Of a stretch of 64,000 nt of DNA, positions 39,519 to 48,427 are shown in pieces. The stretch is taken from positions 1-64,000 of the forward strand of contig JAUMYP010000009.1 in NCBI GenBank assembly GCA_030528565.1, read 5' to 3'. This DNA comes from Pseudomonadota bacterium. Its GTDB lineage: Bacteria > Pseudomonadota > Gammaproteobacteria > Xanthomonadales > Xanthomonadaceae. The notes beneath the pieces were generated by a model. It saw only the letters and a list, made by a program, of their open reading frames with translations. It made no database searches and was not told the origin of the DNA. A program made the position numbers and the translations under genes. Position 1 is the first letter of the stretch, and each line of letters begins with the position of its first letter.

Positions 39519-40993
39519 TACAGCCCCTCCCGCATAAAACCCGGCCAACCATCAGGCACAGCCACACGCGTACCCGGCACATAACGCCGCGTGTGATGGG
39601 CACCAGCAGTCAGGTTCTTGATATGCGCCAGCGCATCACGCTCGTAGTTCTCCGCGTCGCGCTGTTCAAAGTGCGCCTTCGCCCGCGAAAGTGCATGCAA
39701 AAGCACGGCTTCGTCGTCGATTGTGCAACGGTCATCATCTTCGACCAGCGGCAGCAAGCCAAAGTCACCCTTCACCCGGAGCCGCCACGGCCTGTCGTCT
39801 GGCGCAGGCCAGACCTCGATGCATTGGCGAATCTCATAACGGTACGGCGTGCCGCGTTGGCCAGCCCGCTGGTAGCTCTCCGGCGGTATTCCGCAGGTCA
39901 GCGAGCGCCAGTTGTTGTCGCCCTCGGACACGCCCACCCACGACAACATGCGCGGGTCCAACTTGCGCGGGCAGTCGTCGTTGTTGCCATCCACGTCATA
40001 GAGCCGCTGGCCTGCCTCCATCTGCCAAGTGAAAAACCGCTCGGTGCGCAGCACAGGATAGGCGCGGTACAGAAACGCCTGCGACTCACGCAAAAAGCTG
40101 TCAACCTGCTTGCGAATACCTGGCGGGCTGCGCTTGGCATAGTCCGTCAGCATCTGCTCTGCCTTCTTCAAGTACAGCTCTGCATCCGGCTGACCATAAT
40201 GCCCCTTAGCCGATGCCAGTGCCAGGGCAAATACCAGAGGCGCATCCAGCGTGCTCTCATCTGCATCATCAGCCATGCGCGCCGGCAAGGGCTGTCCGCC
40301 ATTGCCAAGTTCAAGCCTGCGCCAAAGCACCTGCTCTGCCTCGGTAATAAATTGGTTCAGCAGCTCCGTCATCCCTGGCGGCGGGTCGCTCACCTGCGCG
40401 GCAAACCCAAGCCGTACCAACAGGTCACGGCGCAAGCTCGCAAGCGTGCGGTGCTCTGCATCCGTTATCGGGTCGGGCATCCCAAGCCTGCTAAACATCA
40501 CCTGGCGCAGCTCGGCCAAGGTGCGCGACGGGTTGGGGTCGTCACACTGGCAGTTGAAATTTACTGGCTGACAAACCTCCTCATCAGCAGGGACAATCCA
40601 CCCAATCCCGCCTCCCGTAGAATATCCGTCATACGAATATTGGTAAGTCGTGCCAGTGAAGCTTATAAAAAACTCACTACCAATAATATTTTCCACGGGG
40701 ATACTGAACTTAGAAGGCGCATCTTCATAAGCCTTGACACTTATTCCAGATGAGCCAAAACGAAGCTCTCCGTTCCCCTTATCAACTATCTCCGGTGTAC
40801 TCGTCTCACCCACATAAAATATGCCTGCGACATAATCACCTGGCATCATGGACACATCTGATTTTAGATAAAGATAATCATTGCTATATGTACCCTCACC
40901 TATCTCCTGATTTAAATTCCACTGCTTTCTTTCGCTATTCCATTGACTCTCCTGCTCCCAAAGCTCCGGATGCAGTAACAAATTCCGCGCCAT
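39518..40993 (-). CDS. Tail adaptor/head-closure protein with a distinct AT-rich N-terminal domain
   Basis: Protein of 491 residues. The C-terminal part (from about 170) has ELRQVMFSRLGM, LLNQFITEAEQVLWRRLE and LADDAKAHFEQRDA-type helices typical of P22 gp4/tubular A adaptor proteins that bind the portal. The first 150 residues (ARNLLLHPELWEQESQW, DVSMMPGDYVAGIFYVGE) form a separate beta domain encoded by DNA much richer in A+T than the flanks, so it was probably acquired apart. The start at 40993 follows a terminator hairpin closely. Confidence 0.75.
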   Translation of the reverse strand: MARNLLLHPELWEQESQWNSERKQWNLNQEIGEGTYSNDYLYLKSDVSMMPGDYVAGIFYVGETSTPEIVDKGNGELRFGSSGISVKAYEDAPSKFSIPVENIIGSEFFISFTGTTYQYSYDGYSTGGGIGWIVPADEEVCQPVNFNCQCDDPNPSRTLAELRQVMFSRLGMPDPITDAEHRTLASLRRDLLVRLGFAAQVSDPPPGMTELLNQFITEAEQVLWRRLELGNGGQPLPARMADDADESTLDAPLVFALALASAKGHYGQPDAELYLKKAEQMLTDYAKRSPPGIRKQVDSFLRESQAFLYRAYPVLRTERFFTWQMEAGQRLYDVDGNNDDCPRKLDPRMLSWVGVSEGDNNWRSLTCGIPPESYQRAGQRGTPYRYEIRQCIEVWPAPDDRPWRLRVKGDFGLLPLVEDDDRCTIDDEAVLLHALSRAKAHFEQRDAENYERDALAHIKNLTAGAHHTRRYVPGTRVAVPDGWPGFMREGL

Positions 40994-41004
40994 CTCAATG
41001 CTCC

Positions 41005-41036
41005 AAAAAACAAAGGCCGGGTAACTCCGGCCTTTG
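41005..41036 (-). terminator. Intrinsic terminator inside the structural operon
   Basis: Perfect stem AAAGGCCGG/CCGGCCTTT with a 5-base loop, followed leftward by GTTTTTTGG. It sits between the small head gene (ends 41044) and the tail adaptor (starts 40993), so it should lower tail gene transcription relative to capsid. Confidence 0.8.
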
Positions 41037-41043
41037 AGTTGCT

Positions 41044-41415
41044 TCAAGCCTGGGCCGCAGGCTCGGCTTTCGCTTTCTTCGGTGCCTTGCCCACTCCATC
41101 CCGGATCACCGCCTGCGGCTCATCCGTTGCGGGCTGCGGCGCAACACCGGCCAGCTGCGCAATTTGCGCCGCCCCCATCGGATAGACGCGGTGCAGCACA
41201 CCCAGCTCGCGGCGGTCGTATTTGCGCTGCAAGCGCAGCCACTCATTGCCGGGGTTGAAGTCCTCGGGCGCATCCACTTCACGCTCCCCCAGAACCTCAA
41301 CCCTGTCCTCGCCATGCTCGTTGCGCAGCGCGGGCAACTCATGCGCCCACACCACCACAGGAATGGCCAGCACCGCATCCTTGTGCACCAGTGCAGTTAC
41401 TTCGGTCAGCTTCAT
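41044..41415 (-). CDS. Small structural protein after the capsid gene
   Basis: Protein of 123 residues: MKLTEVTALVHKDAVLAIPVVVWAHELPAL, then a variable region and a Lys/Ala/Pro-rich tail (GKAPKKAKAEPAAQA). Location directly after the major capsid suggests a head decoration or head-tail protein. The start 41415 lies just 15 bases past the capsid stop. Not otherwise identified. Confidence 0.55.
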   Translation of the reverse strand: MKLTEVTALVHKDAVLAIPVVVWAHELPALRNEHGEDRVEVLGEREVDAPEDFNPGNEWLRLQRKYDRRELGVLHRVYPMGAAQIAQLAGVAPQPATDEPQAVIRDGVGKAPKKAKAEPAAQA

Positions 41416-41429
41416 GCGTCTGTCCCTCC

Positions 41430-42485
41430 TTAGGCGATGCTCAACACCGCATTGGCGTTGCGCTTGTTGCAGGTGAAACGGTACTTGCTGGTCATCGCCC
41501 AATAATGGACATAGCGGTCGTACACACGCGGCGGCTTGCGACGCACCATCCAGTGCCCCTTCAGCGGCTTGAGCTTGATGGTGTTCAGGTTCAGGAAGTA
41601 CGCACGCTTGGCGCGTTCGCCACCGCTGGTGCCCGCTTCCTCGTCCAGCAGGTCAAGCGTCGGGTCCCATACCACCTCAATGCCGTTGAAATACAGTCCA
41701 GTGGTGGACGCATCCTGGGTGATGCCACCACGCTGCGGCACCACAATCTGGCGCGCATTGATGGCATTGGCATCCGCCTTGTAGGCATCGTAGAACTTGC
41801 TACCCACAAAGATATGCGTCGGATACTGGCCGCCGCGCAGGCCGCACTGCCGCCAGATGGCCTCCATCTCCGCCGTCAGCGTGCCCGCCGTACCAGTGTT
41901 GATATTGGTGCTGGCATGGTTGCGCCAGTAGGCCGCCGTGGCCGCATTGATGCCGCCATAAGTGCCCGTATTCGGGGTCAGCGAAATCATCGCGGCAAGC
42001 CCAGCTACCGCGTCTGCATCCTGCGTTCCGTCCTGGTACAACTCGCGGGCAAAGGCGTTCTGGATGCCAAGCTTCAGGGTTTCAAAATTTTCCTTCATCA
42101 GGTCGGTCAGGCGCACCTTCTCGTCGGCGCTCGGCACCGCATCCGCGTTGTTGTCAGTCAGGGTGATGCCGTTAGCCGCCAACGTGTCCTCGTCCACGCC
42201 AAAGCCATCGTGGAAGTTTGCCCAAGGAAATTTGGCCTGGCGCACGGTGTCCTTCTTGCCATAGGTCACTTGCTCATCGCCAAAATAGTTCTGGTAGCTG
42301 GAGCTGTTGCCGATACGGATTTGCTCGACTTCGTACTGGTTGCCGCCGACGGTGTCCTTCTTGCGCTGCATCAGCGCCGAATACAGCGGCAGGGCATGGT
42401 TCACCTGGTCAACAGGTTCGTTTTTCAGAAAGTAATCGAGCTGGTAATTCGCGCCCGTTTCAAGCTGTTGCGTGGTAAAAGGCAT
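41430..42485 (-). CDS. Major capsid protein
   Basis: Protein of 351 residues, MPFTTQQLETGANYQLDYFLKNEPVDQV and onward, with the pattern of podovirus HK97-fold capsid proteins (N4-gp56-like family). The block FAREL...GTQDADAVAGLAAMI, a later HIFVGSKFYDAYKADANAINARQIVVPQ, and GIEVVWDPTLDLLDEE are typical. The start at 42485 has GAGGA eight bases upstream; an earlier methionine at 42521 exists. It lies after the scaffold gene and carries the fourth late-motif copy about 150 bp upstream. Confidence 0.85.
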   Translation of the reverse strand: MPFTTQQLETGANYQLDYFLKNEPVDQVNHALPLYSALMQRKKDTVGGNQYEVEQIRIGNSSSYQNYFGDEQVTYGKKDTVRQAKFPWANFHDGFGVDEDTLAANGITLTDNNADAVPSADEKVRLTDLMKENFETLKLGIQNAFARELYQDGTQDADAVAGLAAMISLTPNTGTYGGINAATAAYWRNHASTNINTGTAGTLTAEMEAIWRQCGLRGGQYPTHIFVGSKFYDAYKADANAINARQIVVPQRGGITQDASTTGLYFNGIEVVWDPTLDLLDEEAGTSGGERAKRAYFLNLNTIKLKPLKGHWMVRRKPPRVYDRYVHYWAMTSKYRFTCNKRNANAVLSIA

Positions 42486-42521
42486 AGCCGTTTCCTCAGA
42501 AAAGAATGGGGTGTTTTCCAT

Positions 42522-42747
42522 CCGCTCCGAGGGGCGTGAATCCTCTTACACGCTACCGGCGATGAACCCGGCTCACATCTGTAGCGGGGCTGCGTGATAT
42601 GCAGCCAGTGGCAACTATCACACAATCTAAGTTTCAATCAATCCCCGCTTGTGATAACTTGACGGTGCGAATCGCCAGCCCCAGCGGGTTACAAATAAGG
42701 GGCAACCACCCCCGGTCACTGTTGCTGCAGTGCCGGGGGTTAAATTT
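42522..42747. other. Capsid leader: noncoding with hairpin and late motif
   Basis: The stretch between scaffold and capsid. It holds a strong hairpin CCCCCGGCACTG/CAGTGACCGGGGG (about 42708-42741), without a T run, then the late motif at 42635. The long leader and hairpin suggest capsid mRNA is made or processed separately from the upstream message. Confidence 0.55.
42635..42645 (-). promoter_or_regulatory. Late motif copy 3 (upstream of capsid)
   Basis: GGGATTGATTG on the minus strand with one further G, followed 14 bases later by a TGATAG box. It lies 149 bp from the capsid ATG. Confidence 0.5.
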
Positions 42748-43761
42748 TTAGCGGCCGCGTGCGTAGGCTTGCAGCCCCATCTCCAGTGCTTCTTCCGGGC
42801 TGCTTGCTGTCTTGTTCAGCGTGCCCGCACCACTGCCGGCCGGACGCAGCGGCACCGCCCCCACGCGCGGCTTGGGTGGCGCCAGTTGCACCGCCTGATA
42901 AGCCAGCAAGAACTCTTGCGCCCAAGCGTTTGGCGGCACGCTGTCACGGCGCTTGATGAAGTCCGCCTTGGCCTGCTCCACCTTCTGTTCAAACTGCGGG
43001 TCTTGCGCGGCCAGGCGCGCACCCAGCTGATTGAGTTCTTCCACGGCTTGCGCGGCTGCCACCTCGTACTGCTGTTGTGCCTGCTGCTCGCGCTGGCTCA
43101 CCTGCTGCTGGTGCTGCTGGGTCAGCGCCTGCATATTGCGCTGCTGGGCAATCTCGCGGGCATACGCTTCCGGCAACTCGCCACTGGCAACCGCTTCGCG
43201 CAGGTCATCATGCTTGGCCAGCACATCCCCGCTCCGGCCAATCTTGCCGTCCAGCCATTCCAGCTCCTTCGCCAGCGCATCACGCAACTGCGCCAGCTCG
43301 GCAGGGCCACCACGGTTCACCGCGTGCAGATAGCCCATCACGCTGCTGTATTGCTCCGGCGTTGCGCCCGTGGCTTCGATATGCCCCAGCATCTCGTCGT
43401 AGCGTTCTGCCTTCTGCGTGGCTGCCGTCAATTGCCCTTCCAGCTCGCTCACCCGGCCATGCAACTCAACAAAGCGCGCCCGGCTCTTTTCCTTGGTCAA
43501 GCCGAGCTGGGTGGCCTCATCCTCAGCGCTCAGCTTTTCCGGCTCACCTTCGGTTTCGGTGGCCTCAGCCTTCGGCGCTTCTTCAGCGGCAGCTTCGGCG
43601 GACACCTCCTCCGCTGGCGTTTCCTCATCCGGCTTTTCAGTTACGGCTTCGATACCTGCATCCAGTGCGGCCAGTGCTTCGGCCTCCGGGTTCACTTCTG
43701 CCGGAGTTTCCGGCGCCTCGTTCTGCTGCGTGTCGTTCAGGGTTTCGTTTTCAATACTCAC
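42748..43761 (-). CDS. Scaffolding protein
   Basis: Protein of 337 residues. The first 85 are very acidic (Glu/Ala/Pro), then come coiled-coil-rich segments with many Gln (QQHQQQVSQREQQAQQQYE, about 213-231) and a basic, proline-containing C-terminus with PRVGAVPLRPAGSGAGTLNK. This is the usual composition of podovirus scaffolds that guide capsid assembly and then leave. It overlaps the portal gene stop (ATGA) and is followed by the capsid leader. Confidence 0.8.
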   Translation of the reverse strand: MSIENETLNDTQQNEAPETPAEVNPEAEALAALDAGIEAVTEKPDEETPAEEVSAEAAAEEAPKAEATETEGEPEKLSAEDEATQLGLTKEKSRARFVELHGRVSELEGQLTAATQKAERYDEMLGHIEATGATPEQYSSVMGYLHAVNRGGPAELAQLRDALAKELEWLDGKIGRSGDVLAKHDDLREAVASGELPEAYAREIAQQRNMQALTQQHQQQVSQREQQAQQQYEVAAAQAVEELNQLGARLAAQDPQFEQKVEQAKADFIKRRDSVPPNAWAQEFLLAYQAVQLAPPKPRVGAVPLRPAGSGAGTLNKTASSPEEALEMGLQAYARGR

Positions 43762-45968
43762 GGCATTTGCTCCATTACTGCTTCCAGGGTTGCCGGGGGC
43801 TGCCCGGCGGGTTCTTCAACTTGCGGCATGCCAGGTGCGGCAACACCGCCACCGGGCGCGCCGCCCTGCATCGCTTGGCCTTCGTGCTGCGGGATGAACC
43901 GGCCTACGTCCACGCGGTCGCCTGCCTTCTCGAAGGTGGCCTCCACCAGCGCTTCAATCTTGTCGGCAATCTCCGACGGGCTTGAACCGCGCAACTGACC
44001 CACCTGCATGATGGCCTGCTGCAGCAACGGCAACCCGGCCTGCCATGCCTCGCGCTCCGCGCGCGTGTTCGGCTTGCCGCTGGAGCCAGCACGGATGTCT
44101 ACGTCTACCAGGTCATCCAGTTCCTCCAGCGCATCCATTTGCGGCCAGACGGCATCTGGCCCAGCCAACGGGCGCACATCATCAGCATCCAGCTTCTGCA
44201 CTGCCGTCAACGCGGTGTAACGGGCAATGTCGCCCAGCCATTCTTCCAGTGCATCGCGCATCGAACCGGTACGCGACTGGAAGCCGCCCTGCTGAATCTC
44301 GGCTTCGGTGGCGGTCTTGGCGGTTTCCACGCTGCCGCGTAGCGCCTCCTGCACGCCCCACACCCGGTCAATGTCAGCCAGAATCATGCTGGTGTCGTAC
44401 ATCGCCGGGTCAATCCCGCTTACCGGCTTGGGTGCAAACAGCTCGCCCACTGGCCGGCCAGATGCCGTCTTGATGCCGATGAACTCTTGCCGCGCATTGT
44501 TGGCCAGCTTGGTCGCATAGCTCGGCGCCAACTCACCCTCATCAAACAGCACGCCCGGATAGCTGCGGCGGCGCATCTCGGCCAGCGCACTGCGCGTGCG
44601 GTTGTACTCGTTCGCCAGCTTCCAGCTGCGTGCCACCAGCGATTCCGGCGCTCGCTCGCCATCGACTTCGAGGAAGGCCAGGGCGAAATACGGATAGAAC
44701 CGCCCACTCATCACATTCGGCGGGGTCGGCTCATCCAACCAGAAATCCAGCCCTTCCGCCGTGCGGTACACCAGCCCGTCGTCAAGTGACCACTTTTCCC
44801 ACACGCAGATGAAATCATTGTCACTGCGCTGCCCACTGGTCACGCTGTCACCGGCTACAAATTGGTCGGCCTCGTGCTGCCCCACGTCATTCTCCGGTGC
44901 AGCATGCTCGCGCTTGGGCGTGCGACGCTGCCACCGGGTCGCCCGGCGCAGCTTGTCGATGGGCACGTCCGGCCAGCGCACCGCAGCATCGTGCAGTGTC
45001 ATGAAAATGCGCTCAGCCACCCACGGCGCGTCTTGGTATTCCATCAATGAAACACCGGGCGCGACTTGCAGGTTTTCGGTGGAGACAAAATCAATCGCCA
45101 AGCCGCGTGCCACTACGCGCTCAGCACGCTCACGCAGCCCGGCCATCTGCTGCTCAATCGCCAGCTTGCGGCCTTCCAGCTCTCCCGCATTGGCCGGGTC
45201 GTCCAACTCGTCGATTTGCCGGGCAATCCATCGCAGGTTGTCTTGCAGGTCATTGAGCTGCTGCTGTACCACCGGGTCGCGCTGCGTGCGCTCCTGCCAG
45301 CTCACCTTCACCCAGCCGATGCCGGTGGTCAGCACCGAACGCACCGCACGACGCGCCTGGCGCTTCAGTCGGGCACGCTTCCAGAGTTTGCTCACCACCA
45401 CCTCAATTGTCTGGGCAAACAGCGCCCGCTCAATGCGCACCTGCCGACGCTGCGCCTGCTGTTGCTGGTACAGCGCCATTGCCTGCTCGTATTCGGCCAT
45501 GGCTTGCTGGTATTCGGCCTGCTCGGCCGCCAATTGCGAACCGGCAGCAAAAGCGGCCTGCTGCAAGTCGCCGCCACCTGCCGCCAATGCCTGCACCGGA
45601 TTGTCCATCAGCCCCTGCAACCCGGCAGGCGGTTGCGGTGGCTGGGGCGGCTGCTCCTTCGGCGCCTCCACCAGCTGCGCGGGCATCACGTCCACATCCG
45701 GGTCACGGCTGTAGATGAACGACACCATCGTGTCGATGTTCGCGCCCAGGATGTTGGTCGAGACCTCAAACCCGCTGTCGCCGCGCGCATAACGGCGGTC
45801 TTTGGCAATCTGCTCACGCACGGCCTTGTCAAACTCGCGCGCCGCCTCACGCTCACTGTGCCATGCCTGCACCTGCTGGCGCACTGCACGTTCTTTCTGT
45901 TTCTCGGCTTCACCCGCCAAGTCGGCCACGGCCAGCCCTTCGTCCAGCGCCGTCATTGCGTCGTTCAT
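43758..45968 (-). CDS. Portal protein (P22-like)
   Basis: Protein of 736 residues forming the DNA entry ring. Seen features are the N-terminal coiled coil (AGEAEKQKERAVRQQVQAWHSEREA), the DVDVMPAQ and VRSVLTTGIGWVKVSWQE regions, SRTGSMRDALEEWLGDIARYTAL, a helical QQQMAGLRERAERVVARGLAI, and a Gly/Pro-rich tail ending EPAGQPPATLEAVMEQMP. The length fits P22-type portals, larger than siphovirus ones. Start MNDAMTALDE at 45968 overlaps the terminase stop (ATGA). Confidence 0.85.
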   Translation of the reverse strand: MNDAMTALDEGLAVADLAGEAEKQKERAVRQQVQAWHSEREAAREFDKAVREQIAKDRRYARGDSGFEVSTNILGANIDTMVSFIYSRDPDVDVMPAQLVEAPKEQPPQPPQPPAGLQGLMDNPVQALAAGGGDLQQAAFAAGSQLAAEQAEYQQAMAEYEQAMALYQQQQAQRRQVRIERALFAQTIEVVVSKLWKRARLKRQARRAVRSVLTTGIGWVKVSWQERTQRDPVVQQQLNDLQDNLRWIARQIDELDDPANAGELEGRKLAIEQQMAGLRERAERVVARGLAIDFVSTENLQVAPGVSLMEYQDAPWVAERIFMTLHDAAVRWPDVPIDKLRRATRWQRRTPKREHAAPENDVGQHEADQFVAGDSVTSGQRSDNDFICVWEKWSLDDGLVYRTAEGLDFWLDEPTPPNVMSGRFYPYFALAFLEVDGERAPESLVARSWKLANEYNRTRSALAEMRRRSYPGVLFDEGELAPSYATKLANNARQEFIGIKTASGRPVGELFAPKPVSGIDPAMYDTSMILADIDRVWGVQEALRGSVETAKTATEAEIQQGGFQSRTGSMRDALEEWLGDIARYTALTAVQKLDADDVRPLAGPDAVWPQMDALEELDDLVDVDIRAGSSGKPNTRAEREAWQAGLPLLQQAIMQVGQLRGSSPSEIADKIEALVEATFEKAGDRVDVGRFIPQHEGQAMQGGAPGGGVAAPGMPQVEEPAGQPPATLEAVMEQMP

Positions 45969-47338
45969 TGATAATACCCCTTGGAAATCGTGGTTTCTTT
46001 CTCGGCTGCGAACAGCCACTCGCGCGTAAACGGCTTGATGCCGGGCTTGCGCTCCGGCGGCTTCTCGGTCAGGTCACGCTCACCCAGCGCCAGATAGCGG
46101 AACGCATCCGCCGCGTGGCTCGTCCAGTCATGCAGCGGTCGGTCGCGGAAGGTGCGCAGCTTGTCGCTCCACTCACGCTGATAGTTGCGCAGCGCGTCAA
46201 GGCCGCGCTCGCATCTCGTTGCATCAAACCGACAGCGCGGCAGCAGGCGACGCACCGCCTGAATGCCATCATCCACGCTGGTGCGCGGCAGCACCCGCGC
46301 ATGGATGCCGTGCTCATTGCGCAACACGTCTACCCGGCGGCGGCCTGTGCCCAGCTCGCTCACATCGGCGTCATGCGGCAACGTGTGCCCGGCGTAGCTG
46401 TAGCCGCGCTCACGCAGCCTGGCCGCATACCAGTCCAGCCCCACGCCAGAGCTTTCCAGATAGTCGATGACCCGCAGTTCGCCGCCGCTCATCTGATAAA
46501 ACCAGATGGCCGTGCTGTCGCCAATGCCCAAGTCCCACGCCGTGAACACCGGCAGGCCCGGGTCATGCGGCACGCTGCCAACCCGCCCTTCTTGTTCGGC
46601 CGTGTTGAGCCAGTCCGCGTAGTACGCGCCCGGGATGGCCGCATCAAAGCTGCACTCGTATTCCTGCGCAATGACCGCCCGGGCTTCCATTTCGCCACGC
46701 TCGGCGGTCAGCTCGGCCAGCTCCTGCTCGATGACCCGTGCCGGTATTGCCCGGGTCTTGCTTACAGGTAAGACCTCGCCATACCACTCGTCATTGCTCC
46801 GCGCGAAATCCATCATGCGCTGAAAGTGGTTGCGACCACGCGGCGTACTGATGAACAGCGCCCAGCCGCCATTCTCGGCCAGAATCGGACGCAGCATCGC
46901 CCAGGCCTGCGGATCAGCCAGCGCGTACTCGGAAAACACCACGCCCACCGGCGGCGAGCCGACAAGACTGTTGTAGTTGTCGCTCCCCACCACCTGCCAC
47001 GTCGCGCCATTTTTGAATCGGATGAACATATCCGTCTCGCGCTTGTCGGCAATGATTTCCGGCGGGAAGGCGTCGTCGATACGCCTGCGCCCTGTGACCG
47101 GGTTCACCGCATCCCAGATGGCTTTGCGCGCCTGATTGGCCTGCGGCAGCATGTGCCAGTACGGCCCGACCCGCTGCATCGCAGCGCATGCCGTCCAGTG
47201 CAGGCAAAGCTCGTCTTTGCCCGCGCGTCGATGCCAAGCCAGCGCCAGGCGCTTCACTCCGCGCTCAAGCGCGCCCCAAGCGCCCAGCTGATACGGACGC
47301 GGCCGCCAGCCGTTGGCCGGAAGTGTGATGGCCGTCAC
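45965..47338 (-). CDS. Terminase large subunit
   Basis: Packaging motor of 457 residues. The ATPase Walker A variant WHRRAGKDELCL, the Walker B-like VVFSEYALADP, and the C-terminal nuclease residues (FTAWDLGIGDSTAIW with its first Asp) are visible. Starts GTG at 47338, overlapping the stop of the small subunit; this is the only start that avoids a long nonhomologous leader. The RRAGKDE type of Walker A is common in podoviruses. Confidence 0.88.
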   Translation of the reverse strand: MTAITLPANGWRPRPYQLGAWGALERGVKRLALAWHRRAGKDELCLHWTACAAMQRVGPYWHMLPQANQARKAIWDAVNPVTGRRRIDDAFPPEIIADKRETDMFIRFKNGATWQVVGSDNYNSLVGSPPVGVVFSEYALADPQAWAMLRPILAENGGWALFISTPRGRNHFQRMMDFARSNDEWYGEVLPVSKTRAIPARVIEQELAELTAERGEMEARAVIAQEYECSFDAAIPGAYYADWLNTAEQEGRVGSVPHDPGLPVFTAWDLGIGDSTAIWFYQMSGGELRVIDYLESSGVGLDWYAARLRERGYSYAGHTLPHDADVSELGTGRRRVDVLRNEHGIHARVLPRTSVDDGIQAVRRLLPRCRFDATRCERGLDALRNYQREWSDKLRTFRDRPLHDWTSHAADAFRYLALGERDLTEKPPERKPGIKPFTREWLFAAEKETTISKGYYQ

Positions 47339-47667
47339 TCGCCGACCTCCGTGAACCGCTGCACGATGACCTGCAACGGCCCGCCATCGGTGCCGGACAG
47401 CTCGGTACGCGCCAGCTTGGGGACGTGGTAATCCAGCAACTTGGCAAAACATTCCAGCGCTGCTTTCGCGCCGTCCTCTTGCTCGATTGCATCGAGCCAC
47501 CGCTCCAGTTTGTCGGCATTGCCATCCACAAAGCGGGCGATGGCCTCACGTGCGTTTTTCGTCGCCTTGTTGGGCACACCTTTGACGCGCCCCTTGCCTG
47601 CATTCGGCGGTCGCTTTTTCGCAGCAGCTTGCAGCACTTTGCTGTTTTTGGCGGACTTATCACTCAT
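47335..47667 (-). CDS. Terminase small subunit candidate (DUF5681-like)
   Basis: Protein of 110 residues with a lysine-rich N-terminus (KGRVKGVPNKATKNAREAIARFVDG) resembling the DUF5681/small-terminase N-terminal box that precedes many terminase genes, and a helical C-terminal half. It overlaps both neighbours, including the terminase GTG start. The ATG lies 28 bp downstream of a late motif and lacks a clear ribosome site. Confidence 0.65.
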   Translation of the reverse strand: MSDKSAKNSKVLQAAAKKRPPNAGKGRVKGVPNKATKNAREAIARFVDGNADKLERWLDAIEQEDGAKAALECFAKLLDYHVPKLARTELSGTDGGPLQVIVQRFTEVGE

Positions 47668-48038
47668 ATCGCAGACGTTGCCTCATCTCGTGGAACAATC
47701 AATCCCCCATCTCGCCCCCACTGGTCAGCAAGCATCCGCTCAACGAGGTGTGCGTCCATATCGTTTGCGATGCGGAACACGCTGATTTGCCCGCGCCGCG
47801 TGTAGCAGCCGACCAGATGTTCCGGGTACATGCGCTGCCATCGCGGCAGGCTCATCTGGTTGTCGTGCAGCACCCGTGCCCGAAAGCAGTCGTCGATGAA
47901 TAGCCACGCGGCGCACTTGTGCACTGTCCAGATGTTTTCCATGCGCGCCAATACGGCATGAGCGGCCGGCATCACATTGAGCGGATCGACCACCGCCACC
48001 ACGGGCGGCACTGCCGGGCGATGATGGGGGCATTTCAC
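47664..48038 (-). CDS. Unknown phage protein between RusA and terminase
   Basis: Protein of 124 residues. It contains AAWLFIDDCFRARVLHDNQM, LPRWQRMYPEHLVGCYTRRGQISVF and VERMLADQW. I do not recognise the family. It overlaps both RusA and terminase small by four bases (ATGA), so it is coupled, and its position suggests packaging or a resolvase accessory. Confidence 0.6.
   Translation of the reverse strand: MKCPHHRPAVPPVVAVVDPLNVMPAAHAVLARMENIWTVHKCAAWLFIDDCFRARVLHDNQMSLPRWQRMYPEHLVGCYTRRGQISVFRIANDMDAHLVERMLADQWGRDGGLIVPRDEATSAI
47696..47706 (-). promoter_or_regulatory. Late motif copy 4 (upstream of terminase)
   Basis: GGGATTGATTG on the minus strand, 28 bp before the terminase small ATG, lying inside the 3' end of the previous gene. 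The best candidate start point for late transcription of packaging and head genes. Confidence 0.5.
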
Positions 48039-48400
48039 TCAGCCAGCTCCTTTACCTTGACCACCAGCCGCCCATCGCCTTCGGGCGGCATCCAGCAGAT
48101 GCGCAGGTCTTGGGTCTGGGAATCGTCCAGCCAGAACCCGGCATGGGTCAGGGCGTCCTCGGTGGCTTTGAGCAGGTTGGAGAGGTCGCGCTTGCGCTTG
48201 CGTGCGGGCGGGGTGGCTTCTACCGTCACGGCCAGCGCCCCGGCCACAGGCGGCCTTCCAGGGCGCTGCGCGGCCATGGCTGCCTTAACCGCCGCGCGGA
48301 AGCGCTTGACTGGCTCGGCGAGGTACACCCGGCCTTGGCCGTGGCGCCAATTGGCATTGGCGCTGGGCGGGTATGGCAGCAGCAGGACATGGGTCGCCAT
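48035..48400 (-). CDS. rusA: RusA-family Holliday junction resolvase
   Basis: Protein of 121 residues that would cleave branched DNA before packaging. It has LLPYPPSANANWRHGQGRVYL, the basic RKRKRDLSNLLKATEDALT helix (typical RusA Asp-x-x-Asn/Asp motif region) and WLDDSQTQDLRICW near the end, with the conserved DD. It is followed by the terminase cluster. An iteron-like region separates it from the primase upstream. Confidence 0.85.
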   Translation of the reverse strand: MATHVLLLPYPPSANANWRHGQGRVYLAEPVKRFRAAVKAAMAAQRPGRPPVAGALAVTVEATPPARKRKRDLSNLLKATEDALTHAGFWLDDSQTQDLRICWMPPEGDGRLVVKVKELAE

Positions 48401-48427
48401 CAGCCATGCCCTCCAGTCTTATTCGGC

